Of a stretch of 64,000 bases of DNA, positions 46,358 to 55,596 are shown one piece after another (within the stretch, counting starts at the first letter, position 1; each line of letters opens with the position of its first letter). This stretch comes from JAWVFM01 sp038237625. GTDB taxonomy: Bacteria; Actinomycetota; Thermoleophilia; Solirubrobacterales; 70-9. A model generated the notes under the pieces. It searched no databases and had not been told where the DNA came from. It was given only the letters and a program-made list of their open reading frames with translations. Position numbers and translations under genes: made by a program. The stretch lies in the NCBI GenBank assembly GCA_038237625.1, contig JBBRYM010000003.1, positions 62,001 through 126,000 of the forward strand, read 5' to 3'.

Positions 46358-48529
46358 TCAAGCCGGATCGACGTCCACCGACACCGAGACGTCCCGAATC
46401 CTTCGCTTGGTGAGCTCCTCCACAGCTGACCGCGCGGAAGCGACCAGCGGCCCGCGCTCGGCGCCCTTCAAGAGCACCTGGCGGCGATGGCGCCCGCGCA
46501 GCCGAAACCGTGGAGCCGGCCCGAGGAGGGTGGCGCCCTCGGGCAGGGTGGGTTCGAGCACCGAGGCGAGCGAGACAGCTGTCGACTGGGCCCGATCTGA
46601 GTCGGGGGAGGTGAGCTCGATGCGCACGAGGCTCGCGAAGGGCGGATAGCCGAGGGCCCGGCGCCGCTCGAGCTCGCCTGCCAGGAAGCCCGGGGCATCG
46701 TGACGAGCCGCGTGGACGATTGCTGGAGCGTCGGGCGCCAGCGTTTGACAGAGGACGGTACCCCCGCGCGCCGAGCGACCGCTGCGCCCGGCCAGCTGAG
46801 CGACAAGCGCAAAGGCTCGCTCCTCGGCGCGAAAGTTTGGGAACCGAAGGGTCGCGTCGGCGTCGACCACCACCGCAAGGAGGATGTCGGGAAAGTCGTG
46901 GCCCTTGCCCACCATCTGGGTGCCGACCAAGACGCCGGCGTCAGCATCGCCGAAGCGCCGCAGGATGTCGCCATGGCCATGACGAGCGGTGGTGTCGGTG
47001 TCCAGTCGCATCACCGGCACGTCCCCCACGGCGGCCGCCACGAGCTCCGCCACCCGTTCGGTGCCCGCGCCGTGGTGAGCGACGCCGACCGAGGCGCACT
47101 CGTCGCAGCGGGACGGAATCGCCTCCCCGTGCCCGCAGTGATGGCACCGGAGTGACCCCGCGTGGCGATGGAGAACGAGCGAAACATCGCAGCGGGGACA
47201 CCGCCAGACGTGCCCGCAGACACGGCACGAGAGGTGGACCTGATAGCCGCGGCGGTTGACCATGACGATGGCCTTGCCGCCGCTCGCGCCAAGGTGGGCG
47301 AGCTCTTCCCGCGTTCGTGGATGAAGAGGCGAGGCCGCTCCGGCAGCCCCGCGCATGTCGAGCACCTCGACCGGCGGCAGGGCCTGTCCATCCACACGCT
47401 CGGACAGGGTCAGCCGCTCGACGGTTGCCCAGCTCTCCGGCCGCGGAGTGGCACTGCCGAGGACGAAGGCGGCGCCGGCTTCCTGGGCACGTCGGCGGGC
47501 GACCTCGCGCGCGTCGTAGCGAGGATCGCCCTCCTGCTTGTACGAGGAGTCGTGCTCCTCGTCGACTACGAGGAGCCCCAGGTCGCTCACCGGAGCGAAC
47601 ACCGCCGAGCGCGGCCCGACGCACACCGTTGCCTCTCCCCGACGCAGCCGCCGCCACTCATCGAAGCGCTCCCCGGCCGAGAGCGCGGAGTGCAGCACCG
47701 CGACCCGCTCGCCCAGCCGGGATCGGAAGCGGTGGAGCGCCTGCGGCGTGAGCCCGATCTCGGGAACGAGCACGATTGCGCTTCTCCCCCGCTCCAGCGC
47801 CGCGGCGGCGGCGGCCAGATAGACCTCGGTCTTGCCGGAGCCGGTGACCCCGTGCAGCAGAAGCTCGCGGGGACGGGAGCCGTCGATTGCCTCCACGGCC
47901 ACGGCCACGGCCTGCTCCTGGGCACCGGTCAGGCGAACGGGAGCGTGCTCGGCGCCAACCGCCACAGACGCCGGCCTGCGGCGGCGCTCGACCGAACTCA
48001 ACTCGATCAGCCCTCTCGCGGCCAGGCTGCGGACGGTGCCCGAACCGACGCCGAGCTGGGTACCGGCGAGTGCGCCCCCTGCTTTCAGCAGCCGCTGGAG
48101 GGCGGCGCGCTGCTGCGTGCCCAGGCGCGAGCCTCCGTCCAGCGCGGCCCGGCCCTCGGCGGTGAGTGCGGCGTGGCGCTCGAGCGCGGCCCGCGGCCCC
48201 GGGCCGTCCCCACCCGTGCCGGGAGGGACGACCAATCCAAGGCCCCGCGCGGGTGTGGAGCAGTACTCGCGCCCCACCCAGAGGCCCAGCCGGACGAGCT
48301 CGGGCGTCGCCCCCGCCTCGAGGGCCTCGATTGGCTCTGCGAGACGCTCCGGGGGAAGCTCGGAGCGCTCGGCCAGCTCGACGACCACGCCGAGAATCCG
48401 GCGGGGGCCGAAGGGAACCCTGACGATCGTTCCCACGCTCACGTCCGCGAGCCGTTCCGGCAGCCGGTAGTCGAACGGGCCCCGCAGGGCCCGCGCCGTC
48501 ACGAGGGGCTCGACCTTGGCGATGGCCAT
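46358..48529 (-). CDS. priA: primosomal protein N' (replication restart helicase)
   Basis: 723 residues. N-terminal 3'-binding and winged-helix domains (RGPFDYRLPERLADVSVGTIVRVPFGPR, LGVGSGTVRSLAARGLIEL), helicase motif I LLLHGVTGSGKTEVYLAAA, Ia VPEIGLTPQ, motif II LLVVDEEHDSSYKQ, zinc-binding CRVCGHVWRCPRCDVSLVLHRHAGSLRCHHCGHGEAIPSRCDEC, motif V/VI VGTQMVGKGHDFPDILL, AGRSGRSARGG. Zinc cysteines and DEEH are intact. ATG 48529; divergent from the PH-domain gene. Confidence 0.95.
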   Translation of the reverse strand: MAIAKVEPLVTARALRGPFDYRLPERLADVSVGTIVRVPFGPRRILGVVVELAERSELPPERLAEPIEALEAGATPELVRLGLWVGREYCSTPARGLGLVVPPGTGGDGPGPRAALERHAALTAEGRAALDGGSRLGTQQRAALQRLLKAGGALAGTQLGVGSGTVRSLAARGLIELSSVERRRRPASVAVGAEHAPVRLTGAQEQAVAVAVEAIDGSRPRELLLHGVTGSGKTEVYLAAAAAALERGRSAIVLVPEIGLTPQALHRFRSRLGERVAVLHSALSAGERFDEWRRLRRGEATVCVGPRSAVFAPVSDLGLLVVDEEHDSSYKQEGDPRYDAREVARRRAQEAGAAFVLGSATPRPESWATVERLTLSERVDGQALPPVEVLDMRGAAGAASPLHPRTREELAHLGASGGKAIVMVNRRGYQVHLSCRVCGHVWRCPRCDVSLVLHRHAGSLRCHHCGHGEAIPSRCDECASVGVAHHGAGTERVAELVAAAVGDVPVMRLDTDTTARHGHGDILRRFGDADAGVLVGTQMVGKGHDFPDILLAVVVDADATLRFPNFRAEERAFALVAQLAGRSGRSARGGTVLCQTLAPDAPAIVHAARHDAPGFLAGELERRRALGYPPFASLVRIELTSPDSDRAQSTAVSLASVLEPTLPEGATLLGPAPRFRLRGRHRRQVLLKGAERGPLVASARSAVEELTKRRIRDVSVSVDVDPA

Positions 48530-48576
48530 GTCAAGCGACGGTAGGCGCGGGACCGGACGGCCCGGGCGAGCCTCTA

Positions 48577-48591
48577 TATGATCGCGCCGTG
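48577..48591 (+). promoter_or_regulatory. -10 TATGAT directly before GTG 48589 (leaderless)
   Basis: TATGAT at 48577-48582 is followed by only six bases before the GTG start. Transcription would begin at about the first base of the start codon, a leaderless mRNA as is common in actinobacteria. No clear -35 (weak GC-rich GGACGG region). Confidence 0.5.
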
Positions 48592-49107
48592 GCGCTCAAT
48601 CTCAGCCCCGGGGAGCAGCTGGTGTTCGAGGGACACCCCTCCTGGCGCTCGATCCTCGACTTCTACGCGAAGGGCCTTTTGGCGACGGTGGTGGTGGCCG
48701 GGCTCGCGGCGCTCATCACCAAGATCGGCGGCGACCTCAAGAGCGGCGTGGTCGTGGTCGTCGCGCTGATCGGGGTTGCGCTGACGCTCCTGATCGGCTT
48801 CATCCGGCGCGTGACGACGAGCTACACCATCACCAACCGGCGCCTTCACATCCGCCGCGGGATCATCAGCCGGACGATCCAGGAGACGAAGCTCGACCGC
48901 GTCCAGAACGTCAACTACCGCCAGGGCTTCTTCCAGCGGATTCTGCAGATCGGCGATGTCGACTTCGACACCGCCGGCGGCGGCGATTACGACTTCAGCT
49001 TCACCGGCGTTGCCCAGCCCGAAGAGGTCGTCCAGCGCATCGACGCAGCCCAGCAGGCTGCGGCGAGCGATCCCGGGACGGCTCCGCAGGCTTCCGGCAC
49101 GGTCTGA
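48589..49107 (+). CDS. PH (DUF304/bPH2) domain membrane protein
   Basis: 172 residues: LSPGEQLVFEGHPSWRSILDFYAKG, two adjacent membrane helices (LLATVVVAGLAALI, VVVVVALIGVALTLLIGFI), then the bacterial PH domain (VTTSYTITNRRLHIRRGIISRTIQETKLDRVQNVNYRQGFFQRILQIGDVDFDTAGG), plus a low-complexity Ala/Ser tail. Function of the YdbS-like family is unknown. GTG start with TATGAT 7 bases upstream, so the transcript is probably leaderless. Convergent with metK. Confidence 0.88.
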   Translation: MALNLSPGEQLVFEGHPSWRSILDFYAKGLLATVVVAGLAALITKIGGDLKSGVVVVVALIGVALTLLIGFIRRVTTSYTITNRRLHIRRGIISRTIQETKLDRVQNVNYRQGFFQRILQIGDVDFDTAGGGDYDFSFTGVAQPEEVVQRIDAAQQAAASDPGTAPQASGTV

Positions 49108-49126
49108 GGAACAGAACCCTTCCGAT

Positions 49127-50362
49127 TTAGGCGGTGGCGCCAGCCTCGGCGGCGCTCTGGAGAGCGTCGATCCGGTCGGTCTTCTCCCAGGTGAAGTCCG
49201 GGTTGGAGCGGCCGAAGTGACCGTAAGCCGCAGTGTCCTTGAAGATCGGCCTATGCAGGTCGAGGTAGCGGCGAAACGCGCCTGGGCGCAGGTCGAACTC
49301 AGTGGCGACGATGCGCGTGAGCTCGGCGTCGGAGAGCCGGCCGGTGTCGAAAGCGTCGACCATGAGCGAGACGGGGTGGGCCACGCCGATGGCGTAGGCC
49401 ACCTGGACCTCGCAGCGACCGGCGAGACCGGCGGCAACGATGTTCTTGGCGACGTAGCGGGCCGCGTAGGCGGCCGAACGGTCGACCTTCGACGGGTCCT
49501 TGCCCGAGAAGGCACCGCCACCGTGACGGGCGGCGCCGCCGTAGGTGTCGACGATGATCTTGCGACCGGTGAGGCCACAGTCGCCGACCGGGCCGCCGAT
49601 GACGAAGCGCCCTGTCGGGTTGACCAGAAGGGAGTCGTGGAGCCGGTCGGCGTCGAAGAGGTCGGCCGGGATGATCTCGTCGACGACATGCTCGATGAGA
49701 TCCGGGCGGATCTGCGAGTCGCGGTCGACACCGTCGTCGTGCTGCGTCGAGATCAGGACGCGGACGACCTCGACGGGGCGGCCGTCCTCGTAGCGGACGG
49801 TGACCTGAGTCTTGGCGTCGGGGCGCAGATAGCCGATCGTGCCGTCCTTGCGGACCTCGGCGAGCCGCTGCGCGAGGCGATGCGCGAGCGAGATCGGCAT
49901 CGGCATCAGCGACTCGGTCTCGTCGCTTGCGTACCCGAACATCATCCCCTGGTCGCCCGCGCCGGCGGCGTCCGCGGCGTCGGAGGAGCCCTCCTCGCGG
50001 TGCTCGGCGGCGTCGTCGACGCCCTGCGCGATGTCGGATGACTGCTGGTCGACCCGGACGAGGACCTCACACGTGTCGCAGCCGAAGTTGGGGTCGAAGC
50101 CGTCGTAGCCGATGTCGCGGACCGTCTCGCGGGCGATGGCTTCGTAGTCGATGTCGGCGTTGGAGCGGATCTCCCCCGAGATCACGATGAGATTGGTGTT
50201 GACCAGGCACTCGCAGGCCACGCGACTCTCGGGATCCTGGGCGAGGGCCGCGTCGAGCACGCCGTCGGAGATCTGGTCGCACACCTTGTCCGGATGACCC
50301 TCGGTCACCGACTCGGAGGTGAACAGGAACTCGTTGTCCGAAAGCTCCGTGACTTCGCTCAT
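49127..50362 (-). CDS. metK: S-adenosylmethionine synthetase
   Basis: 411 residues: FLFTSESVTEGHPDKVCDQISDGVLDAAL, VACECLVNTNLIVISGEI, GFDPNFGCDTCEVLVRVDQQSSDIAQGVD, GDQGMMFGYASDETESLMPMPISLAH, the GGGAFSGKDPSKVDRSAAYAARYVAKN signature. A slightly longer linker (HREEGSSDAADAAGAGDQG) precedes DQGMMFGY. Makes SAM for TrmD, RsmD and the other methyltransferases in this window. ATG 50362. No SAM riboswitch core seen in the 90 bases before it; a small CCGCGG...CCGCGG hairpin (50407-50424) lies there instead. Confidence 0.97.
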   Translation of the reverse strand: MSEVTELSDNEFLFTSESVTEGHPDKVCDQISDGVLDAALAQDPESRVACECLVNTNLIVISGEIRSNADIDYEAIARETVRDIGYDGFDPNFGCDTCEVLVRVDQQSSDIAQGVDDAAEHREEGSSDAADAAGAGDQGMMFGYASDETESLMPMPISLAHRLAQRLAEVRKDGTIGYLRPDAKTQVTVRYEDGRPVEVVRVLISTQHDDGVDRDSQIRPDLIEHVVDEIIPADLFDADRLHDSLLVNPTGRFVIGGPVGDCGLTGRKIIVDTYGGAARHGGGAFSGKDPSKVDRSAAYAARYVAKNIVAAGLAGRCEVQVAYAIGVAHPVSLMVDAFDTGRLSDAELTRIVATEFDLRPGAFRRYLDLHRPIFKDTAAYGHFGRSNPDFTWEKTDRIDALQSAAEAGATA

Positions 50363-50452
50363 TGTCTACCGAGGCCTACCTTCCGTAAGAAATCGCTCTT
50401 CACATGCCGCGGCCCCACCCGCGGACGCGCGACTGTAGCGAAGAAGAGGGCG

Positions 50453-51913
50453 CTATTTGTGGCCTAGGGTCAGGCGCAGGGACACGTCCAGCGACCGTCG
50501 CGACGGTCGCAGCGTGGCACCAACCGCGCCGAGACGGTGGAACTCGGGCGCGAAGCTGGAATACGCGGGGTTCTCGGCGAGGCCCGCGGCCTCGAAGAGC
50601 GGGACTAGCCCACCCAGGTCGAGGTACGCCTCGGCCGCCGGCTTGGAAGCGAGGCCAGCCGTGGCCGACCTGAAGACGCGCGTCGAGGTGAGGCTGCCCT
50701 TGGGGTCGGCCAGGCGCCTCAATGCGGAGGGGTCGCCGGCCAGGAGCAGGCGATTGCCGCGGACCTCTCCGGTGACGTCCTTGCGCAGCGCGTGCAGCGC
50801 GTGCAGGGATTCGCGGGCAGCGACTCCCTTGGAGATCAGTCCGATCGCGGGCGGCGTGGGGAATTGTCCCTGAGAGGTGGCCCGGCCGGGGACGACCGTC
50901 AAGGCAGTCTCCTTGCCGAGGACCCGAACCAGCTGACGCGCCAGCAACTTCAGATCACTGACGCCGAGCTGACTCGCCACCTGCGAAACCACGCCTGGCA
51001 ACGAGCCGCCCAGCCGACTCAACAGAGCGCGCTCGGCGGCAGTCGCCGGTCCTGCACCGAAGTAGCCCAGAGTCCCGGCAGCGAGCGTCTGCTCCAGGGT
51101 CGGCTTGAACGTCGCGAGCTGCGCGAGTGCCGGTCGTGCCTGCGAACCCGCTCGAACGTGCGCGGCGAGCTCGAGCGAGTCGCCTGCGAACCGCACAGCA
51201 AGCGCCGCCGGACCGTGAAGCGGGCTCAGTGGCCCGAGCGGCTGGTCAGCCACGGCTGCCACATAGAACCTCGCGAAGCTTGGCGAGGGAAGAGCGGACA
51301 GGACCGCCCGTGCCGGGCGGTACGACGCGAGCGAGGGAGCGCCCTCGTTGGTGTCGACGGCCCGGCGCACCGCGACGTCCTCGCCGATCACCAGGAAGCT
51401 GCCGACGATCGCGGCCGAGGCGTGCTTCCCGGCGAGGATCTCCGTGGCTCGATAGCTCGTCTTCGCCGGAGAACCCACGTATTTACCGGCGAACCGGAGG
51501 GCGGCCGCGTCGTCGTTGCTGGCAAAAAGCTCGACGCCAGCCCCCTCGGGAAGCGACGCGGACGCAAATTCGCCGCCGAACCAGCCGTCCCGGGTCGGCC
51601 CGAGGCCCACATCACCGAAGGTCCCCGGCGCAGAGAGGCGCGCGACGACCTGCTTCGAGATCTTCGGCAACCCGGAGGCAAATGCGCTCGCCGCCGCCGA
51701 CTGCTCCCTGGCGGGGTCGAGGTGGACCTCGGTGTAGGCGAGAGCGTCGGCGGGAACCAGCTCGCGCGGATCCGGCGACCCGGTGCTCGTCGACGCGCCG
51801 TTGATCGCAAAAGCGATCACCGCGGCGGCCGCGAGCACGAGTGTGATCGACGCGATCCGCCGGCGCGCGTAGACGTCGAAACTTGGAAGAGGCGGCAGCT
51901 CGGGAATCCGCAT
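50453..51913 (-). CDS. DUF3352 domain-containing protein
   Basis: 486 residues. N-terminal cytoplasmic stub (MRIPELPPLPSFDVYARRRIAS), one membrane anchor (ITLVLAAAAVIAFAINGA), then a long extracytoplasmic DUF3352-type region: LVPADALAYTEVHLDPAREQSAAASAF, SYRPARAVLSALPSPSFARFYVAA, LARQLVRVLGKETALTVVPG, VRGNRLLLAGDPSALRRLAD. The DUF is widespread in actinobacteria with no established role. ATG overlaps the der stop (ATGA), so the gene is coupled to der. The longer frame to 52426 is a shadow. Confidence 0.82.
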   Translation of the reverse strand: MRIPELPPLPSFDVYARRRIASITLVLAAAAVIAFAINGASTSTGSPDPRELVPADALAYTEVHLDPAREQSAAASAFASGLPKISKQVVARLSAPGTFGDVGLGPTRDGWFGGEFASASLPEGAGVELFASNDDAAALRFAGKYVGSPAKTSYRATEILAGKHASAAIVGSFLVIGEDVAVRRAVDTNEGAPSLASYRPARAVLSALPSPSFARFYVAAVADQPLGPLSPLHGPAALAVRFAGDSLELAAHVRAGSQARPALAQLATFKPTLEQTLAAGTLGYFGAGPATAAERALLSRLGGSLPGVVSQVASQLGVSDLKLLARQLVRVLGKETALTVVPGRATSQGQFPTPPAIGLISKGVAARESLHALHALRKDVTGEVRGNRLLLAGDPSALRRLADPKGSLTSTRVFRSATAGLASKPAAEAYLDLGGLVPLFEAAGLAENPAYSSFAPEFHRLGAVGATLRPSRRSLDVSLRLTLGHK

Positions 51914-53226
51914 CAGCGGCTGCGGTCCTTCGGCACGTAGTCGATCACGATCGGCACCCCCCAGAGCCCGTAGTGCTCGCGCATGCGGTTCTCCAGGTGA
52001 AAGGCCCAGTCGCGCGAGATCAGCCGCCGATCGTTGACCTGCATCGCGAAGCGCGGGGGGCGGCGCTCGATCTGCGCCGAGTAGTAGATCCGCAGCCGCT
52101 TGCCGCGCTTGGACGGAGGCGGGGTCTTGGCAATGACACCGCCCACGAAGCGGTTGAGCTCCGACGTGGGGATCCGCTCGGCTCGCTGATCGGCCAACTC
52201 GATGGCCCGGCGCAGGAGTTTGGGAACGTTGCGCCCGGCGGTCGCCGAGGCGGTCATCACGGGCGGCCGCTGGCGCAGACGGCGCACGAGACGCGCCGTA
52301 GCGTCGTCGAGGTCCGTGTGCGTGACGTCCCACTTGTTGAGGACCACGAGGGTCGCGCAACCGCAGTGCATCGCGAGGTCTGCCACCCGCAGGTCCTCGG
52401 CGGTCACCCCCTCGGCCGCATCGCAAACCAGGATCGCGACGTCGGCGCGCTCGGCCGCACGCTCGGAGCGAAGCTGCGCGTAGTAGTCGACCGTGCCGGC
52501 GACCTTCGAACGCCGGCGCAATCCGGCCGTGTCGATCAGGATCACCGATCGCCCGTCGACCGCGACCTCGGTGTCGATTGCGTCCCTCGTGGTCCCGGCG
52601 CGATCGGAGACGATGACCCGCTCATCGCCGACGAACGCGTTGACCAATGAGGACTTGCCGACGTTCGGGCGACCGATGACCGCCAGGGCGACGGAATCCT
52701 CGTCGCCGTTGGGTGCGATCTCGGCATCCCCGGCGAGGCTCGCGATGCGGTCGAGCAGGTCGCCAGTCCCGAGGCCCTGCGCCGCCGAGACCGGAAACGG
52801 CTCCCCCAAACCGAGACGGTTGAAATCCGCGGCGAGATGCTCGTCCTCGACTCGGTCGACCTTGTTCGCGACAACGACGACAGGCACGTCGCCGCGGCGA
52901 AGGGCGTCGGCGACCTCGGCGTCACCCGCCCGCAGCCCTGCACGGGCATCAACGACGAGGGCGACAGCCCTTGCCTCGGCGATCGCGCGCCGCGCCTGTG
53001 ATTGCACGTCGCGCGCAAGCGCATCGTCGTCGGCAAGATCGACTCCGCCCGTATCCACGAGGCGGAAGCGCACGCCGTTCCACTCGCACTCCAGGGACTT
53101 GCGGTCGCGGGTCACGCCGGCCTCGGGGTGCACCACCGCCTCGCGGCTTCCCGCAAGTCTGTTGACCAGGGTCGACTTGCCGACGTTCGGGAAGCCGACA
53201 ACGGCAATCTCGGGAAGGCGGCTCAT
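51913..53226 (-). CDS. der: ribosome-biogenesis GTPase Der
   Basis: 437 residues with two tandem GTPase domains: G1a AVVGFPNVGKSTLVNRL, G3a DTGGVD, G4a NKVDRVEDE; G1b VIGRPNVGKSSLVNAFVG, G3b DTAGLRRRSKVAG, G4b NKWDVTHTD. A C-terminal KH-like domain (RLRIYYSAQIERRPPRFAMQVNDRRLISRDWAFHLENRMREHYGLWGVPIVIDY) follows. Essential 50S maturation factor. Overlaps cmk by 4 bases; the cmk-der pairing is standard. Confidence 0.96.
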   Translation of the reverse strand: MSRLPEIAVVGFPNVGKSTLVNRLAGSREAVVHPEAGVTRDRKSLECEWNGVRFRLVDTGGVDLADDDALARDVQSQARRAIAEARAVALVVDARAGLRAGDAEVADALRRGDVPVVVVANKVDRVEDEHLAADFNRLGLGEPFPVSAAQGLGTGDLLDRIASLAGDAEIAPNGDEDSVALAVIGRPNVGKSSLVNAFVGDERVIVSDRAGTTRDAIDTEVAVDGRSVILIDTAGLRRRSKVAGTVDYYAQLRSERAAERADVAILVCDAAEGVTAEDLRVADLAMHCGCATLVVLNKWDVTHTDLDDATARLVRRLRQRPPVMTASATAGRNVPKLLRRAIELADQRAERIPTSELNRFVGGVIAKTPPPSKRGKRLRIYYSAQIERRPPRFAMQVNDRRLISRDWAFHLENRMREHYGLWGVPIVIDYVPKDRSR

Positions 53227-53864
53227 CGCAGCAACCCTTGCTCCTGCGCGAGGTCGGCGATCCGCTCGACGACCTCCTCGACCTCGAGACCGCTCGTGTC
53301 GAGCTCGATGGCGCCGTCGGCGACTCGCAGGGCGCCGTGCTCGCGATCCATGTCCCTGGAGTCGCGCTCGGCCTGCGCGGAGAGAACATCCAACATGTGC
53401 TCACCGCTCTCGGCAGCCCGGCGCCGGGCGCGTTCGTTCTCGCTCGCGGTCAGAAAGATCTTCAACTCGGCGCCGGGAGCGACGACGGTGCCGATGTCGC
53501 GACCCTCGGCCACGTAGCGGCCGGCGGCGATCAGCTGGCGCTGGCGGGCAACCATGGCCTCACGCACCTGAGGATGGACCGAAACCCGTGACGCGACCTC
53601 CGTGACCTCCGGCTCGCGGATCGCCGCGGAGATGTCTTCGCCGTCGAGCGAGACAATCCCACCACTGAGATCGATCCGGCTCGCTCGCGCCAGGTCTCCC
53701 ACGGCGGCCGCGTCATCGGGATCGGCGCCCGCGCGCAGGGTGGCAACAGCTACCGAGCGATACATCGCCCCGGAGTCGAGGTAGGTGAACGCGAGGCGCT
53801 CGGCAAGCGCTCTGGCGACGGTGGACTTTCCGGCCCCGGCGGGGCCGTCGATGGCAATGATCAC
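53223..53864 (-). CDS. cmk: cytidylate kinase
   Basis: 213 residues: VIIAIDGPAGAGKSTVARALAERLAFTYLDSGAMYRSVAVATLRAG, VAEGRDIGTVVAPGAELKIFLTASENERARRRAAE, RDSRDMDREHGALRVADGAIELDTSGL. P-loop, CMP-binding and LID motifs all intact. Phosphorylates CMP/dCMP. GTG 53864 chosen (VIIAIDGP is the usual N-terminus); reading to 53927 crosses the divergent cupin gene. Confidence 0.95.
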   Translation of the reverse strand: MIIAIDGPAGAGKSTVARALAERLAFTYLDSGAMYRSVAVATLRAGADPDDAAAVGDLARASRIDLSGGIVSLDGEDISAAIREPEVTEVASRVSVHPQVREAMVARQRQLIAAGRYVAEGRDIGTVVAPGAELKIFLTASENERARRRAAESGEHMLDVLSAQAERDSRDMDREHGALRVADGAIELDTSGLEVEEVVERIADLAQEQGLLR

Positions 53865-53910
53865 GAGGCCGAGGATAGAGTTGGACCTCCGCAGCCGACC
53901 CGGAGGAACG

Positions 53911-54240
53911 ATGCGCACCTGGGACATCTCGAACCTGGACGTCCAGCCCCACTATCCGCAGGTACTCGACTCCGAGGCGGAGGGAAGGGCGATAGTCCTT
54001 CAGCTCCCCGCCGGCGAGAAACTTCAAGAGCACCAGGTTCACGAGCGCGCATGGCTCGTCGTACTGTCGGGTGCGATCGAGATCGACGGGGGCGGCGAGA
54101 GCGTCTCGGGCGGCATCGGATTGCTCGGAATCTTCGACCCCGCCGAGCGCCACGAGGTTCGCGCCACCGAGGACGCGCGCCTTTTGCTGGTCCTGTCCCC
54201 CTGGCCCGGCGAAGGGCACCCAAACCTAAAGGAGGCCTGA
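53911..54240 (+). CDS. cupin-domain protein
   Basis: 109 residues, one small cupin: GRAIVLQLPAGEKLQEHQVHERAWLVVLSGAIEIDGGGES...GLLGIFDPAERHEVRATEDARLLLVLSPWPG. The first metal motif (HxHxxxE-like) appears as HQVHERAW, the second His as RHEV. Ligand unknown. GGAGGA stands 4-9 bases before the ATG. Divergent from cmk; its 3' end overlaps the aroA stop region by 15 bases on the other strand. Confidence 0.85.
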   Translation: MRTWDISNLDVQPHYPQVLDSEAEGRAIVLQLPAGEKLQEHQVHERAWLVVLSGAIEIDGGGESVSGGIGLLGIFDPAERHEVRATEDARLLLVLSPWPGEGHPNLKEA

Positions 54241-54247
54241 CCCCGTG
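54213..54247. repeat. degenerate GGGGTCAG...CCTTTAGG element at the cupin/aroA convergent ends
   Basis: On the minus strand CACGGGGTCAGGCCTCCTTTAGG resembles the palindrome at 33059-33089 (shared GGGGTCAG and CCTTTAGG blocks) but pairs poorly. It spans both overlapping stops. Listed as a probable relative of that palindrome family. Confidence 0.3.
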
Positions 54248-55596
54248 AGGGTGCGCAGGTCCCGCTCGAACCCCGGGTAGCTGATGGCCGCGGCCTCCAT
54301 GCCGTGGACCTCGACGCCCTCCTCCGAGGCCAGGCCGGCGATCGCACCCAGCATCGCCAGACGGTGATCGTCCTGGGCGTCGATGATGCCACCGCGAAGG
54401 CGCGCGCTTCCCGTGACCGCGAAGCCGTCCTCGCGCGCCTCGATCTCGGCGCCGAGGCCCGCGAGGCCGTCGACCACGCTGGCGATCCGGTCGGACTCCT
54501 TGTGGCGAAGCTCCTCCGCGCCGGTGACGACGGTCTCTCCGTCGGCAAAGCAGCCGAGGAGCGCAACCAGCGGCAGCTCGTCGATCGCGATGGGCACCTC
54601 GGCGCCCGTGACGCGCGTGGCGGTAAGGGCGCCGTGGCGGGCGGCGATTGTGCCCACCGGCTCGCCCCCAGGAGCGGCCCGCTCGTCCTCGACCCAGGAG
54701 GCCGCCCCCATCCGGTTCAGGATGCCGAGGATTCCGGCGCGGGTCGGGTTGATCCCGGTTCGCTCGAGCCGCACATCGCTGCCCGCCACGATCGCCGCCC
54801 CAACCGCGAAGAACGCGGCCGAGGAGAGATCAGCGGGCACCTGGATCGCGCCCAGGTGAAGGCGCGCCACCGGCTCCACCTCGATGCGGCGCTCGGGCGG
54901 GCCGCCGAGACCAGGCAGAGTGCGCAGGTCGCGGGCCGTGACCTTTACTCCGGCCGCGCGCAGCATGCGCTCGGTGTGATCGCGGCTCGGGGCGGGCTCG
55001 ACGATCGTGGTAGGCCCGTCGGCCAGGAGACCCGCGAGCAAAATGCACGACTTCACCTGCGCGCTGGCGACGTCGAGCGTCTGGGGGACCGCCCGAAGCG
55101 AAGCCCCGCGGACGACGAGCGGTGGCAGCCGGTCCTCGCGGCAGGAGACGTCCGCACCCATATCGGCGAGGGGGCCGGCGATTCGGTCGACTGGGCGGCG
55201 GCGGATGGACTCGTCGCCATCGAGGACCCAAGTCCCCTCCGCCTGCCCGGCGAGCCAGCCCGGGAGGATGCGAAGCAGAGTGCCGGCGTTGCCCACGTCG
55301 ATCGGCAGCGGCTCGCCGGACCCCCCGCGCGCGCCACGCAGCCCGACCCCGCGGATCTCGAGCTCGATCCCTCCCGGCATCTCCTCCGACGGGCCGATCT
55401 CCTGCACTCCGGCCCCGAGGGCGGTGATCGCCGCCAAGGTGGATCGCGTGTCGTCGGCGTCCAGATAGCCGCTCACGCGCACGGAGCCCTCCCCCATCGC
55501 CGCCAGGATCGCAGCGCGGTGGGAAATCGACTTGTCGGGCGGGGGCCTAAGGCGGCCGACCAGCGCCGGGCCCGGTCCGAAGGTCGCGGTGCTCAC
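54226..55596 (-). CDS. aroA: 3-phosphoshikimate 1-carboxyvinyltransferase (EPSP synthase)
   Basis: 456 residues: LRPPPDKSISHRAAILAAMGEGSVRVSGYLDADDTRSTL, DVGNAGTLLRILPGWLAG, LDGDESIRRRPVDRIAGPLADMGA, SAQVKSCILLAGL, DLSSAAFFAVGAAIV, LRHKESDRIASVVDGL, DDHRLAMLGAIAGL. Shikimate-3-P and PEP-binding residues (KS, R, Q, D, K, R) are present. Note GNAGTLLRIL in place of GNAGTAMRPL; in some classes changes there affect glyphosate sensitivity. GTG 55596 overlaps the tyrA stop (GTGA). Confidence 0.96.
   Translation of the reverse strand: MSTATFGPGPALVGRLRPPPDKSISHRAAILAAMGEGSVRVSGYLDADDTRSTLAAITALGAGVQEIGPSEEMPGGIELEIRGVGLRGARGGSGEPLPIDVGNAGTLLRILPGWLAGQAEGTWVLDGDESIRRRPVDRIAGPLADMGADVSCREDRLPPLVVRGASLRAVPQTLDVASAQVKSCILLAGLLADGPTTIVEPAPSRDHTERMLRAAGVKVTARDLRTLPGLGGPPERRIEVEPVARLHLGAIQVPADLSSAAFFAVGAAIVAGSDVRLERTGINPTRAGILGILNRMGAASWVEDERAAPGGEPVGTIAARHGALTATRVTGAEVPIAIDELPLVALLGCFADGETVVTGAEELRHKESDRIASVVDGLAGLGAEIEAREDGFAVTGSARLRGGIIDAQDDHRLAMLGAIAGLASEEGVEVHGMEAAAISYPGFERDLRTLTGSGLL

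Noticed and set aside
50363..50452. SAM riboswitch upstream of metK
   Set aside because: Only a small CCGCGG hairpin is present; no SAM-I, SAM-II or SAM-IV core recognised.
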